Positions 36,614 to 45,919 are shown, counted from the first letter of the stretch. The stretch is DNA of 64,000 bases from Streptomyces sp. SAI-135 (GCF_029893805.1 NZ_JARXYP010000001.1:434001-498000); one strand, 5' to 3'. Notes: generated by a model not told the origin, from the sequence alone. A program made the numbers and translations.

Positions 36614-37693
36614 TCAGGGCAGCCGGTAGTCCTGGTTCAGCACCGCCCCGCGCTCCGGGTGGTTCTGGTCGTAGCCGCGGGCGTCGCACTGGAGGCCGCC
36701 CACGATGCAGTGGTCGACCAACGCACTGAGGGTCCGCTCCTCCCACGCGTTGAAGAAGTCGTAGTGGAAGGAGTACCCGCGTCCGCTGGCCAGGCGGACC
36801 TGGCTCATGTCGCCGTTGACCGGGAAGGCCATCTTGAACTCGATCATCGGCAGGGCGACCGGGTGGGAGGCCGGGCACATGTTGTCGTTGGTGCCGGGCT
36901 TGACGACCGGGTAGGCCATGTGGCTCTTGTGGTCGGGTGTGTCGAGGTACCGGCCGTCCCAGCAACTGGGCGCCTGGAAGCGGATGTTGAGCTGGACCTC
37001 CGGCCGACTCGGGCAGCTCGCCGGGAAGTCGACGTTGAAGAAGCTGTCACCGCACTCCCAGCCCTCGACGAATCCCTTGTGACTGCGGAACTCCTGGGCG
37101 CTTTGCATGGGGTCGCCGACCACGAACCGCAGTCCCTTGGGGAAGGGCCGCACACTGGTGTAGTCGGTGACACCTGCCTTGTAGTAGATGACCTGCGGCC
37201 CGACCGGAAGGATCTTCTTGTCCCCGTTGTACAGGGACGGCATCCAGTACGCGGAGGCGTCGGCCGGGGCCAGACAGGTGGTGTTGCCTCCGTAGAGGCT
37301 CGCCGTGGTGCTGCCGGCGTGCGTTGTCGTGTTCCCCATGAAGGTGTGGTCGTGGGACTTTCCGGGCTGGCCCGGATACACGATCGGGTCGTCCGGCGCG
37401 GTGTGTGTGACGGCGCAGTTGGCCTGGAACTCCTTGTGGTAGCGCGGCGGCGGAGTGGCATCGGACGGGGTCACGCCGGTGACCGGGGGTACGGCCGGGA
37501 TGTACCCGTCGCCGTCGGGGTCGTCGCCGGACGCCTGGGTCGACACCGCCATCGTGTGCCCGGTGTGACCACCGGCCGAGGCAGCCACGACGTCGCCGGG
37601 GCCGGCCGCCGTGGCGACGGTACCGATTCCGAGGACGCTTGCGAGGAGTGCGGTGCCAAGCAGCAGCGCGGGGAGTTTCGAACGTGGTCTCAT
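36614..37693 (-). CDS. Secreted DUF1996 protein
   Basis: A 359-residue exported protein. AAGGAGG precedes the ATG at 37693; signal peptide about 1-31 (LPALLLGTALLASVLGIGTVATAA). A linker with HTGHTM is followed by the DUF1996 domain from about residue 95: HKEFQANC, DDPIVYPGQPGKSHDHTFMGN, AYWMPSLYN, WECGDSFFNVDFPASCPSRP, CWDGRYLDTPDHKSHMAYP. Conserved His and Cys residues suggest metal or disulfide chemistry, but no activity is established for the family, which is abundant in fungi and also found in actinomycetes. It is 73 bases downstream of the discoidin-GH enzyme on the same strand, probably co-transcribed. Confidence 0.88.
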   Translation of the reverse strand: MRPRSKLPALLLGTALLASVLGIGTVATAAGPGDVVAASAGGHTGHTMAVSTQASGDDPDGDGYIPAVPPVTGVTPSDATPPPRYHKEFQANCAVTHTAPDDPIVYPGQPGKSHDHTFMGNTTTHAGSTTASLYGGNTTCLAPADASAYWMPSLYNGDKKILPVGPQVIYYKAGVTDYTSVRPFPKGLRFVVGDPMQSAQEFRSHKGFVEGWECGDSFFNVDFPASCPSRPEVQLNIRFQAPSCWDGRYLDTPDHKSHMAYPVVKPGTNDNMCPASHPVALPMIEFKMAFPVNGDMSQVRLASGRGYSFHYDFFNAWEERTLSALVDHCIVGGLQCDARGYDQNHPERGAVLNQDYRLP

Positions 37694-37766
37694 GGGGCCT
37701 CCTTGCCCGCCGAGGTGCCGAGTGGGGGTGGTGCGAGAGGGCGCCGCCGGGCGCCCTTCGCCGTCG

Positions 37767-39932
37767 TCAGCTGTAGATGCCGAACTCGTGCAGCGAGTAG
37801 CCCCAGCCGGTGCCACGCGCCGTCAGGTTCAGTCGTACGTATCGTGCGGTCGCCCCGACATCGACGGTGTCTACGTCACCGTTGCCGGTGGTCGTGGAGT
37901 GGACGGTGCGCCAGGCGGTGCCGTCGTCCGAGAGCTGGACCTCGTAGGACTTGGCGTAGGCGGGATCCCAGACCAGTTGGAGCGTACGGATGGGGGTGGC
38001 GGCGCCGAGGTCGACCCTGATCCACTGCGGGTCGCTCCAGTCGCTGGCCCATCGGGTGTCTGCCCGGCCGTCCGTCGCCTTGGCGGGTTCGCACGGGCAG
38101 TCGCCGTACGAGGGCTGGAAGGAGGAAGCTGTGGTGGGCTTGTTCAGCGCCATGTTCGTGCCGGCGACCGGCGGGGCGACGACCTTGACCGACTTCGTCT
38201 CGATGCCGGCGTTGCCGCGGCCGTCCTCGGCCTGGATGTACACCTTCCAGACACCGAGCTTCTCGGGCGCCGTCACGGCGAAGGTGCCGTTCCCGGTGGA
38301 TCGCCACTTGGCCTCGACCAGGCGCTTGTCACCGCTCGCGTAGTTGCCGCTGAGGAAGATCTTGTAGGTGACCGGGTCGCCGTCGGGGTCACGCACGTCC
38401 GCGCGGACGGTGAACTCGGCGCCCGCCGGGGCGGACGAGGCGGGGCTGACGCTCATGTTCGAGATGACGGGCGGAGTGTTGTCGTTGCCCGCCGTTCCGG
38501 TGTAGGCCCTCTTGACGGCGTAGTAGGAAAGCCTCTTCAGCCCGTCGGGCACAAGGTTGAACCAGACCCCGCCGAAGTCGTGCTCGATGCCGTAGTGGAA
38601 GAGGGTGGCACCGAGCGCGACGCCCCGGTGTCCGGTGACGCAGTTCCACGCCTTCGTGTACCCCTCGGCCTTCTGCACGTCGGTCGGCTCGTCGGGAACG
38701 CCGTTGGCGTCGTCGGGCACCTCCCACTCGCCTGCCGGCCCGCTCTCGGTGATGATGTACGGCTTGGTGTAGCCGCCCTGCTCCCAGTCCTCCCGCACGC
38801 CGCAGATGTTGCCGTAGGAGTTCATCGAGTAGAGGTCCAGATCGGGCGCGTTGCGCTTGTAGTACGGCCATGCTCCCGTCCAGGCGTCGGTCGAGGTGAC
38901 GGGATGGTCGGGATCGATGCCGTGGATCCTCTTTGCGACGTCGTTGACGAAGCTGGTGTAGGCGTTGCGCTGCGTCTCCAGCTCCGCCCCGCTGTAGCAG
39001 TTCTGCAAGCCGAGAACCGACTCGTTGCCGACGTTCCACATGAGGGTCGCCGGATGGCTCTTGTACGCCTCCACCCACCTGGCGAACTCGGTGAGCATGT
39101 TGTTCTTGTACGTGGTGTCGGTGGCGTAGTTGACACAGCCGCCGGAGCCGGGGCCGCCGCCGGGCTGCAGCCAGAAGCCGTTCACGACGCGTATACCGTG
39201 CTGCGCTGCGGTGTCGAGGAGTGGCTTGGTGGAGGCGTCGGTGCCCCAGGTGCGGATCGTGTTGACGCCCATGGACTTGACGTCGGGCATGTACTTCGGG
39301 GCGTCGGCGATAGCGGGTCCCCAGGTCAGCCCCTTGACTGTGTACGGCTGGCCGCCGACGGTCAGTTGCCAGTTGCCCTGCGAGCCGGTGACGTCGACCG
39401 CGCCTGAGGCGGGTGGTGTGCCGTCCGTGCTCCCGTACACCTGGAACTCCCATAGGGAGTAGCCGTAGGCGCCGGAACGCTCGGTGCCCAGCATGCGGAC
39501 ATAGCGTCCGGAGCCGGAGACGGCGACCTCGTCCGTGCCGCCGTCACCGCCGGTCACCGTGTTCAAGGTCCGCCAGTCCGTGCCGTTGTCGGATGCCTGG
39601 ACCTGGTAGCTCTTGCCGTACGCGCCTTCCCAGGTCAGCACGACCCGGCTGAGGTCGGATCGCTGTCCGAGGTCGACCTGCAACCACTGCGGATCGCTCC
39701 AGTTGCTGGCCCAGCGGGTGCCGGTGAGGTTGCCGTCGACGGCTGCCGAGGGGCTGTATCCGTCGCCTTCCTGGGACGAGGCGGTGGCGGGCCGGCCCTG
39801 GGAGAGCAGGGTCTCGGCCGCCTGGGCCGGTGGAGCGACGAAGACGAGTGATGACGCGATCAGTGCGCCGAGGACGAGCGGAGGGACGGCGCGGCGGCCT
39901 GCTGGTCTGCGGTGCGGGGCGGCTGTGGACAC
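37767..39932 (-). CDS. Secreted clan GH-A hydrolase with two discoidin domains
   Basis: A 721-residue exported enzyme. The start is a GTG with GGAG upstream; signal peptide about 1-39 (ALIASSLVFVAPPAQA). F5/8 type C (CBM32-like) domain about 40-165 (GRPATASSQEGDGYSPSAAVDGN is its start), a TIM-barrel domain about 180-450 with acid/base E304 in WNVGNES and nucleophile E396 in IITESGP, an Ig-like piece, and a second discoidin domain about 590-721. The barrel resembles GH2-C/GH5-like clan GH-A enzymes, and the exact family cannot be fixed by eye. A LacI-type palindrome lies about 410 bases upstream. Confidence 0.85.
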   Translation of the reverse strand: MSTAAPHRRPAGRRAVPPLVLGALIASSLVFVAPPAQAAETLLSQGRPATASSQEGDGYSPSAAVDGNLTGTRWASNWSDPQWLQVDLGQRSDLSRVVLTWEGAYGKSYQVQASDNGTDWRTLNTVTGGDGGTDEVAVSGSGRYVRMLGTERSGAYGYSLWEFQVYGSTDGTPPASGAVDVTGSQGNWQLTVGGQPYTVKGLTWGPAIADAPKYMPDVKSMGVNTIRTWGTDASTKPLLDTAAQHGIRVVNGFWLQPGGGPGSGGCVNYATDTTYKNNMLTEFARWVEAYKSHPATLMWNVGNESVLGLQNCYSGAELETQRNAYTSFVNDVAKRIHGIDPDHPVTSTDAWTGAWPYYKRNAPDLDLYSMNSYGNICGVREDWEQGGYTKPYIITESGPAGEWEVPDDANGVPDEPTDVQKAEGYTKAWNCVTGHRGVALGATLFHYGIEHDFGGVWFNLVPDGLKRLSYYAVKRAYTGTAGNDNTPPVISNMSVSPASSAPAGAEFTVRADVRDPDGDPVTYKIFLSGNYASGDKRLVEAKWRSTGNGTFAVTAPEKLGVWKVYIQAEDGRGNAGIETKSVKVVAPPVAGTNMALNKPTTASSFQPSYGDCPCEPAKATDGRADTRWASDWSDPQWIRVDLGAATPIRTLQLVWDPAYAKSYEVQLSDDGTAWRTVHSTTTGNGDVDTVDVGATARYVRLNLTARGTGWGYSLHEFGIYS

Positions 39933-40069
39933 ATCTGCTCCTACTGGGTGGGGGGAGAGCCGACGGTGACGGCTGGCGGACCACCGCGGGATGGCCCCGC
40001 CGGGCCGGCGCGCGGTCGTCCTGCAGGGGGTTGTCGTCGACGTTTTCGATCAGAGGGACCCGGCATGAG

Positions 40070-40316
40070 CGGCCTTGCGGGGCGGCTCGACCCGACTGAG
40101 TGGGGCGGGGGTACCGAGATCGTCGTACATCCGCTGCGGGCTGGTGGCCGGACTCGGCCAACGGGTGCCGCCGACAGCCTCGGTGACCGTCGTGTCCGCA
40201 CGGCACATGCCACGGCGAGGAGGGACGTGATCTGTGCGGTGACCACCACGCCAATGACGCTGCGCCGGAAGGGTCGGTGGAGGACCGACGCTGCTGGGTG
40301 TGCCGACGGCAGACAT
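40070..40316 (-). pseudogene. Possible broken start of a secreted gene
   Basis: AAGGAG seven bases before an ATG at 40316 and a LacI operator just upstream make this look like a true gene start. The ATG frame (MSAVGTPSS...) runs to a stop near 40071 with no domain, while the next frame reads FRRSVIGVVVTAQITSLLAVACA, a good signal-peptide core. A frameshift near 40290 would join them. Nothing downstream of the signal is recognisable, so this may be the 5' remnant of a secreted enzyme or the leader of the discoidin-GH transcript. Confidence 0.35.
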
Positions 40317-40344
40317 GGCGGGACTCCTTCACACGGAATGAGTG

Positions 40345-40358
40345 GGAGAGCGCTCTCC
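40345..40358. promoter_or_regulatory. LacI-type operator, CebR-like palindrome
   Basis: Perfect palindrome GGAGAGCGCTCTCC, sharing its 12-bp core with 2972-2983. It lies 28 bases before the ATG at 40316 and upstream of the discoidin-GH/DUF1996 genes, whose mRNA may start here. Confidence 0.72.
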
Positions 40359-40886
40359 GGAACCATGCCCGTCGCGTCCGGGGCGGTCAAGGTGGTGCGC
40401 GCACTTTTCTTTCTACTTTCATTAAGACTGGATATTTGCTCCACGTGGCACACCGGAGGTACCTCGTGCTGCAAGGCGGCGGCCTCGTTCGAGGCGCGGG
40501 AGGGGGCGCAGTCGGATCCGATCCGCTCCGCCCTCTTGGCTGCGGTTCTGATCACATGCGCAGGCAGCCGAGACCCGCCGGGGGTGTCGGTGCCATGTCG
40601 GAACTCGCGCAGTGGCGGCTAGTTCAGGGCCGTCCGTCGATATCGTCGGCGTTCAGGTCGTCCTCAATCCGCTGGAGGGCGCGCTTCCCGATACCGACCG
40701 AAGTGCACACGGTCCGGACGTGTACACGCATGCTGCCTGCGGTCACAGGTGGTCACTTCTGTGTGCGGGGACTGCGTGCCCGCGCGAACTCCATGTCCAA
40801 GACACCCTGTTAGCCCGCCGAAAGCGATGCTCAGGGCCCGCTATATCCTCACGGCACGCTTCCACCAGGCTGCATCCCCGGGAGTG

Positions 40887-43670
40887 ATGATGAGTGAGCG
40901 TCTGCGCGTCGGTGTGCTCGGCCCGCTTCTCCTCAGGCGTGGGGAGACAGTGGTATCCGCAGGCCCGCCCCAGCGGCGTGCCTTGCTGAGCGCACTCGTC
41001 CTGCGCCGCGGCACTCCGGCCTCGGTGCGGGAGCTCGCCGATGAGCTGTGGGGCGAGGAGGCCCCGCCAAGCGCGGTGGCGGTTATCCGGTCGTACGTGC
41101 ACCAGCTGCGCCGGACGCTGGGATCCGACCCGGCGGCCGGAGTCGCGATCCAGTCGTCCTCCGGCGGGTATTTCGCGGAGATCGCCGCAGGCGTACTCGA
41201 TCTGCAGGTCTTCGAGCGACTCGTGGCGGACGCGGACCGGGCGCGGACAGCGGGCGACCGGGTGGCCGCCGCCGATCGGCTGCGCGAGGCGCTGGGACTG
41301 TGGCGCGGACCGGCGCTCGCCGACGTCGCCGGGCCCGGCGCGGACCGGCACCGTAGGGCACTGGCCCAGCGGCAGCTGTCGGCGCTCACCACACGTCTCG
41401 CACTCGATCTGGAGCTGGACCGCCACCACGCGGTGGTGCCGGAGCTGCACTCCCTGGTCCTCGCGCATCCGCTGAACGAGCATCTGCGGCAACTGGTCAT
41501 GACCGCCCTGTACCGCTGTGGGCGCCAGGCCGACGCGATCGCCACATACCAGCAGTGCCGCCGGCTGCTCGCGGACGAACTGGGTGTGGACCCCGGTCCA
41601 GAGCTGCAGCAGTGCTATCTGCGGGTGGTCCGAGGCGATCCGGACCTGGTGGGCGCCGCCTCCTCACCTGTCGGCCGTCCGGCCCACCTGCCCGCGTCAC
41701 CAGCCGTGTTCGTCGGCCGCGAGGAGGCGTTACGGCGCGCCGACGTTCTGCTGGCCGCCGGCGGTCCGGGGCCGGTGATCACGGTGATCTCGGGTATGGG
41801 CGGCGTGGGCAAGACCACGCTGGCGCTGCGCTGGGCCCACCGCGTCGCACCGGACTACGCCGACGGGCAGCTCTACGCCGATCTGCGCGGATACGGGCCG
41901 GGCCGCGATCCTGCCGCACCCGCCGAAATCCTCGGCGGATTTCTGCAGGCCCTCGGTGTGGCCGCCTCCGACGTGCCGGACCATCCCGAGGTCCGTGCAG
42001 GACTTTTCCGCAGTCTCGTCGCCGACCGCCGGATGATCATCCTGCTGGACAATGCCGCCACCACGGACCAGGTCAGGGAACTCCTGCCCGGCACCGGACA
42101 CTGCCTGGTGATCGTGACCAGCAGGGGCACGCTCAGCGGCCTGCTGGTGCGCGACGGCGCGCGGTTGCTGACCTTGCTGCCACCCGGACACGACGAGGCG
42201 GCAGCACTGTTCGCCGCCCGGGTCGGCCCAGACCGCGTCCGGGCCGAGCCACGTGCCACTCGTGACATCGTCGAGCGCAGCGGACGGCTCCCCCTGGCCC
42301 TGGCGGTGGTGGCCGCCCGCGCAGTGGTGGCCGAGCACATTCCCCTCGGCGTGATGGCAGACGAGCTGAACACCGCGCACGGCACCTTGGCCGCCTTCCG
42401 GACCCCCGACGCGTCGGTCGACGTCAGCGTGGTGCTCTCCTGGTCCTACCGCGCACTCGGCGCACGCCCTGCTGAGGCGTTCCGGCGGCTTTGCCTGCAT
42501 CCGGGTCCCCACCTGAGCGTCGACGCCGCCGCGAGCATGCTGGCCCTGACCAGGACCGAGACACGTATCCTCCTCGACGAGCTCGCCGCGGCGGCCCTGC
42601 TCCTCGAGGAGCTGCCGGGCCGGTACGCGATGCACGACCTCGTCCGGGCGTTCGGGCAGGACCGGAGCCGCGACCAGGACGACGAGCAGGAGCGGCGAGC
42701 GGTCGTCCACCGCCTGCTCGACCACTACGTCCACACGACGCGCTTGGCGGCGCATCAGCTCTTCGCGATCCGGCACCAGATCCTGCCCGAGCGTCCCGTG
42801 GACGGCGTGATCTGCGAAGCCCCCGAGCCCGCGGACTGGTACCAGAGCGAGTACACCGCCCTGCTGGCCGCCCTCGACCTGGCCGACCGCGAACGGTTCG
42901 ACCGGCACGCCTGGCAGCTCGCCGCGCTGCTGCGCGACCATCTCAACCGGCAAGGGATGTGGCACCACTTGCAGGTGTCCCAGCAGACCGGTGTAGCCGC
43001 CGCCGTTCGCAGCGGTGACCCGGCGGCCGAAGGCCGCGCGCTGTGGGGGCTCGCCCTGGCCGACGCGAACATGGGACGTCATCAGGAAGCCTGCGGCCAC
43101 TTGCATCGCGCACTCGCGATCTTCACTGAGACCGGTGCCCGGGAGGATGCCGCCGCCACCCGTTCCCGCATCGGCTACCTGCTGACCGAGCAAGGTGACC
43201 ACGTCGCAGCCCTGGAACACGCACACGAGACTCTGGCCCTCTACCCACCGGGAACCGACCCCGCTCGGCGGGCCGGCGCACTCAACTCGGTGAGCTGGCT
43301 GTACGCCCAGCTCGGCCAACTGGAGGAAGCAGCCGACCACGTTCGCCAAGCCCTCGCCCTGGACGTACACCTGAGCCCCTATGCCCTGGCGGACACATGG
43401 GACACGCTCGGCTTCATCCAGGCGCGGCAGGAACGTATTGACGACGCGGCCGACAGCTACCGGCGAGCGGCCGCGATCTACCGGCGGCACGGGGCGCATT
43501 TCCGGGAGGCCGGCACGTTGCGCGCCCTCGGTGACGCGTATCAGCGCGCCGGCCGCGCACGGCAAGCGCAGGACGTGTACCGGCAGGCACTGGAACGGGT
43601 GTCGACGACCGACGATCCCGGGGCCTCGCGGCTCGGCGCCGAACTGGCCCGGCTTCTCGCCCGGCAGTGA
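40887..43670 (+). CDS. AfsR/SARP-type regulator with NB-ARC and TPR domains
   Basis: A 927-residue regulator. OmpR-like winged helix about 5-95 (LRVGVLGPLLLRRGE, RALLSALVLRRG), BTAD domain about 100-250 (LQVFERLVADADRAR, LADELGVDPGPELQQ), NB-ARC ATPase with Walker A GMGGVGKTT near residue 303, and a TPR-rich C-terminus (RSRIGYLLTEQGDHVAALEHA). AfsR-like proteins activate secondary-metabolite promoters, with ATP hydrolysis and TPR contacts modulating the output. The ATG at 40887 places the winged helix at the terminus; an in-frame ATG follows at once. The next gene, a methyltransferase 86 bases downstream, may be a target or co-transcribed. No biosynthetic core enzymes are nearby. Confidence 0.9.
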   Translation: MMSERLRVGVLGPLLLRRGETVVSAGPPQRRALLSALVLRRGTPASVRELADELWGEEAPPSAVAVIRSYVHQLRRTLGSDPAAGVAIQSSSGGYFAEIAAGVLDLQVFERLVADADRARTAGDRVAAADRLREALGLWRGPALADVAGPGADRHRRALAQRQLSALTTRLALDLELDRHHAVVPELHSLVLAHPLNEHLRQLVMTALYRCGRQADAIATYQQCRRLLADELGVDPGPELQQCYLRVVRGDPDLVGAASSPVGRPAHLPASPAVFVGREEALRRADVLLAAGGPGPVITVISGMGGVGKTTLALRWAHRVAPDYADGQLYADLRGYGPGRDPAAPAEILGGFLQALGVAASDVPDHPEVRAGLFRSLVADRRMIILLDNAATTDQVRELLPGTGHCLVIVTSRGTLSGLLVRDGARLLTLLPPGHDEAAALFAARVGPDRVRAEPRATRDIVERSGRLPLALAVVAARAVVAEHIPLGVMADELNTAHGTLAAFRTPDASVDVSVVLSWSYRALGARPAEAFRRLCLHPGPHLSVDAAASMLALTRTETRILLDELAAAALLLEELPGRYAMHDLVRAFGQDRSRDQDDEQERRAVVHRLLDHYVHTTRLAAHQLFAIRHQILPERPVDGVICEAPEPADWYQSEYTALLAALDLADRERFDRHAWQLAALLRDHLNRQGMWHHLQVSQQTGVAAAVRSGDPAAEGRALWGLALADANMGRHQEACGHLHRALAIFTETGAREDAAATRSRIGYLLTEQGDHVAALEHAHETLALYPPGTDPARRAGALNSVSWLYAQLGQLEEAADHVRQALALDVHLSPYALADTWDTLGFIQARQERIDDAADSYRRAAAIYRRHGAHFREAGTLRALGDAYQRAGRARQAQDVYRQALERVSTTDDPGASRLGAELARLLARQ

Positions 43671-43756
43671 GCATGCGTATACGCCGCATCTATGTCACAT
43701 GAACGTCGCGCGCAGATGCTTGCAGGGCAAGCGATGATCTGTGAAAGGCGAACAGC

Positions 43757-44776
43757 ATGTCCGAGACAGCACCTGGCCCCGCGCCCGCCCCCTCCCTCGT
43801 CATGACACAGTTGCTGGGCGGATTCCAGGTGTCCCAGGCCCTGTACGTGGTCACGAAGCTCGGCATCTGCACGATGCTCGAGGACGGTCCGCTCAGCGTG
43901 GGTGACCTGGCCGAACGCAGTGGTGCCAAGCCGCAGCCGCTGAGCCGGCTCATCCGTACGCTCGCCATGCTCGGCCTGTTCCGCACGGACGGGGAGCTCG
44001 TGGAGACCACCCCGCTGGGTGCCCTGCTCTCCCGGACGCACCCGGCGACGCTCGCGAATGTGGCCGAGATGTGGATGGAGACGCATTACGGCCCGTTCGG
44101 TGAACTGCTCCACACCGTGCGCACGGGTGAGCCCGGTGCGAACCGGTACTTCGGCATGCCCGCTTTCGAGTGGCTGATCGAGAAGCCCGAACGAGCCGAG
44201 CAGATGGCACGTGCGATGACAGATCTCACGGGCTCGATGCGCCGGGGAATGTTCGACGGTTACGACCTTCCAGCGGGCCGGACCGTGGCGGATATCGGCG
44301 GCTCGGACGGCAGCCTGCTCGCCGAGCTGATCGCCGCGCGTCCAGACCGGCACGGCATCGTCTTCGACCTGCCCGAAGTCGTCCCGCACGCGACGGCGGC
44401 GATGGCGCAGCGCGGGCTGGCCGACCGTGTCGAGGCCGTCGGGGGCGACTTCTTCGAGGCCGTGCCGACGGCCGACACCTATCTGATGAGTCAGATCCTG
44501 CACGACTGGGACGACGAGTCCGCGGCCAAAATCCTGCGGACGGTCCGCCGCGCCGCTGCCCCCGCCGCCCGGCTGCTCGTCGTGGAGGGCGTCATCCCGC
44601 CGGGTGACGCGCCCCATCACATGAAGATGGTCGACCTGACCATGCTGGGCATGCTGCCGGGCCGGGAACGTACCGCGGAAGAGTACGCGCAACTGCTCGG
44701 CGCGAACGGTTTCACCCTGGACCGGATCGTCGCCACACCGTCCCCCTACTCCATCATCGAGGCGACAGCCTCCTGA
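43757..44776 (+). CDS. SAM-dependent O-methyltransferase (hydroxyindole/hydroxyneurosporene type)
   Basis: A 339-residue enzyme of the AdoMet O-methyltransferase_2 family. N-terminal dimerisation winged helix (MTQLLGGFQVSQALYVVTKL, SVGDLAERSGAKPQPLSRLIR), SAM-binding DIGGSDGSLLAEL starting at D179, and the HDWDDE motif with the catalytic His. Members methylate hydroxyl groups of aromatic natural products. GAAAGG lies nine bases before the ATG. It follows the AfsR-like gene and ends at a stem-loop, so the pair may be a leftover of a biosynthetic cluster. Confidence 0.9.
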   Translation: MSETAPGPAPAPSLVMTQLLGGFQVSQALYVVTKLGICTMLEDGPLSVGDLAERSGAKPQPLSRLIRTLAMLGLFRTDGELVETTPLGALLSRTHPATLANVAEMWMETHYGPFGELLHTVRTGEPGANRYFGMPAFEWLIEKPERAEQMARAMTDLTGSMRRGMFDGYDLPAGRTVADIGGSDGSLLAELIAARPDRHGIVFDLPEVVPHATAAMAQRGLADRVEAVGGDFFEAVPTADTYLMSQILHDWDDESAAKILRTVRRAAAPAARLLVVEGVIPPGDAPHHMKMVDLTMLGMLPGRERTAEEYAQLLGANGFTLDRIVATPSPYSIIEATAS

Positions 44777-44809
44777 CGAAGCGTCAGAATACTGTGCCGT
44801 GTCAGGTGT

Positions 44810-44837
44810 TCCCGGCCTGTCCTGTGCCAGGCCGGGA
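44810..44837 (+). terminator. Terminator after O-methyltransferase
   Basis: Perfect 10-bp arms (TCCCGGCCTG) with an 8-base loop, 33 bases past the stop codon. Confidence 0.7.
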
Positions 44838-44989
44838 GGCGCTGGGCAGGGCGAGACGAGGAGCCTCAGTTCCTCATCGTTGTCGCCGTCCTTGTCGGGC
44901 GCGGGGCGCGGCGACGCCCGTGCTCGCGGATGTTCCAGTCGGGCGGACGGGGCGGCACTCCGACGGACGCCGCTCAATATGATCGGGCG

Positions 44990-45919
44990 ATGGACGACAG
45001 TGAGCTGGTCGGCAGAGCTCAGCGAGGCGAGGTCGGGGCACTCGGTGCACTCCTGGCGCGGCATGAGGCCGGTATGCGGGCAGTGGCGTTGAGCGTGCTC
45101 GGTGCCGGGCCGGATGCCGAAGACGCCGTGCAGGACGCGATGGTGACCGCTCTCGTGTCGATCGGTGACGTGCGCGATCCGACCGCGATCGGGGGATGGC
45201 TGCGTGCCATCGTGCGCAACAACTGCCGTATGCAGATGCGTTCGCGGCGGGCCGTGCCGGTCGCCGAACCCGAGTGGTTCCTCCCTGCTGATGAGGCCTT
45301 GGGCGCTGACGTGCTGCTGGAGCGGACTGTGTTGCGGGACTGGGTGTGGCATGCCATGGCAACGCTGTCGGAGAAGGACCGTCTGATGGCCCTGCTCCGT
45401 CACTTCAGCAGCGTTCGCTCATACGCGGACATCGCCACCGTGTGCGGTGTTCCCGTCGGGACCGTACGCAGCCGACTGCACCATGCCCACCGCAAGCTCG
45501 CGACCGCTCTGCGCGCCACGGCCGACATGGCGTACGCCGATGCGTCGACGACGACCGCGGCCCGCACACGCGAGGCCGCTGATGCCATGCGAGCCACCGC
45601 GCGCGGCGACTTCCACCAGGTCGTCCGTGAACTGTGGTGGCCCGACGCCCAGTTGATCGTGCCGGCTGCGGCCGTTCGCGGCGACACCGCGCTGGCCGAA
45701 CAGACAATGGAGAGCGACCTGGCCGCAGGGGTCCGGCCCGGCCCGACTGAGGTCGTCGCCTGCGACGATGTACTGATCTGGGAATTCGATCTCCTCAGCC
45801 TCGGCACGGACCCCGACCACTGCCCGCCGCACGCGGTGTGGCTGCAGACCCTGGACGAAGGACGAGTCCGCTCCGTCACGCTCTTCCATACGACTCCGTC
45901 CGATGCAGAAAAATCCTGA
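44990..45919 (+). CDS. ECF RNA polymerase sigma factor with SnoaL-like tail
   Basis: A 309-residue protein. Sigma region 2 about 1-75 (DDSELVGRAQRGEVGALGALLARHE, AEDAVQDAMVTAL), region 4 about 110-170 (DRLMALLRHFSS, YADIATVCGVPVGTVRSRLHHAHRKL), then a C-terminal SnoaL/NTF2-like domain about 195-300 (GDFHQVVRELWWPDAQLI). Extended ECF factors of this kind are controlled through the C-terminal domain rather than a classic anti-sigma factor. The ATG at 44990 has no strong ribosome site. The alpha/beta-hydrolase gene starts 68 bases downstream and may be a target. Confidence 0.9.
   Translation: MDDSELVGRAQRGEVGALGALLARHEAGMRAVALSVLGAGPDAEDAVQDAMVTALVSIGDVRDPTAIGGWLRAIVRNNCRMQMRSRRAVPVAEPEWFLPADEALGADVLLERTVLRDWVWHAMATLSEKDRLMALLRHFSSVRSYADIATVCGVPVGTVRSRLHHAHRKLATALRATADMAYADASTTTAARTREAADAMRATARGDFHQVVRELWWPDAQLIVPAAAVRGDTALAEQTMESDLAAGVRPGPTEVVACDDVLIWEFDLLSLGTDPDHCPPHAVWLQTLDEGRVRSVTLFHTTPSDAEKS

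Noticed and set aside
41730..43565. Minus-strand frame of 611 codons inside the AfsR-like gene
   Set aside because: Shadow frame; the plus strand has NB-ARC and TPR motifs throughout.
43541..45403. Minus-strand frame of 620 codons over methyltransferase and sigma-factor genes
   Set aside because: Crosses two well-supported plus-strand genes and the terminator between them; no recognisable sequence.
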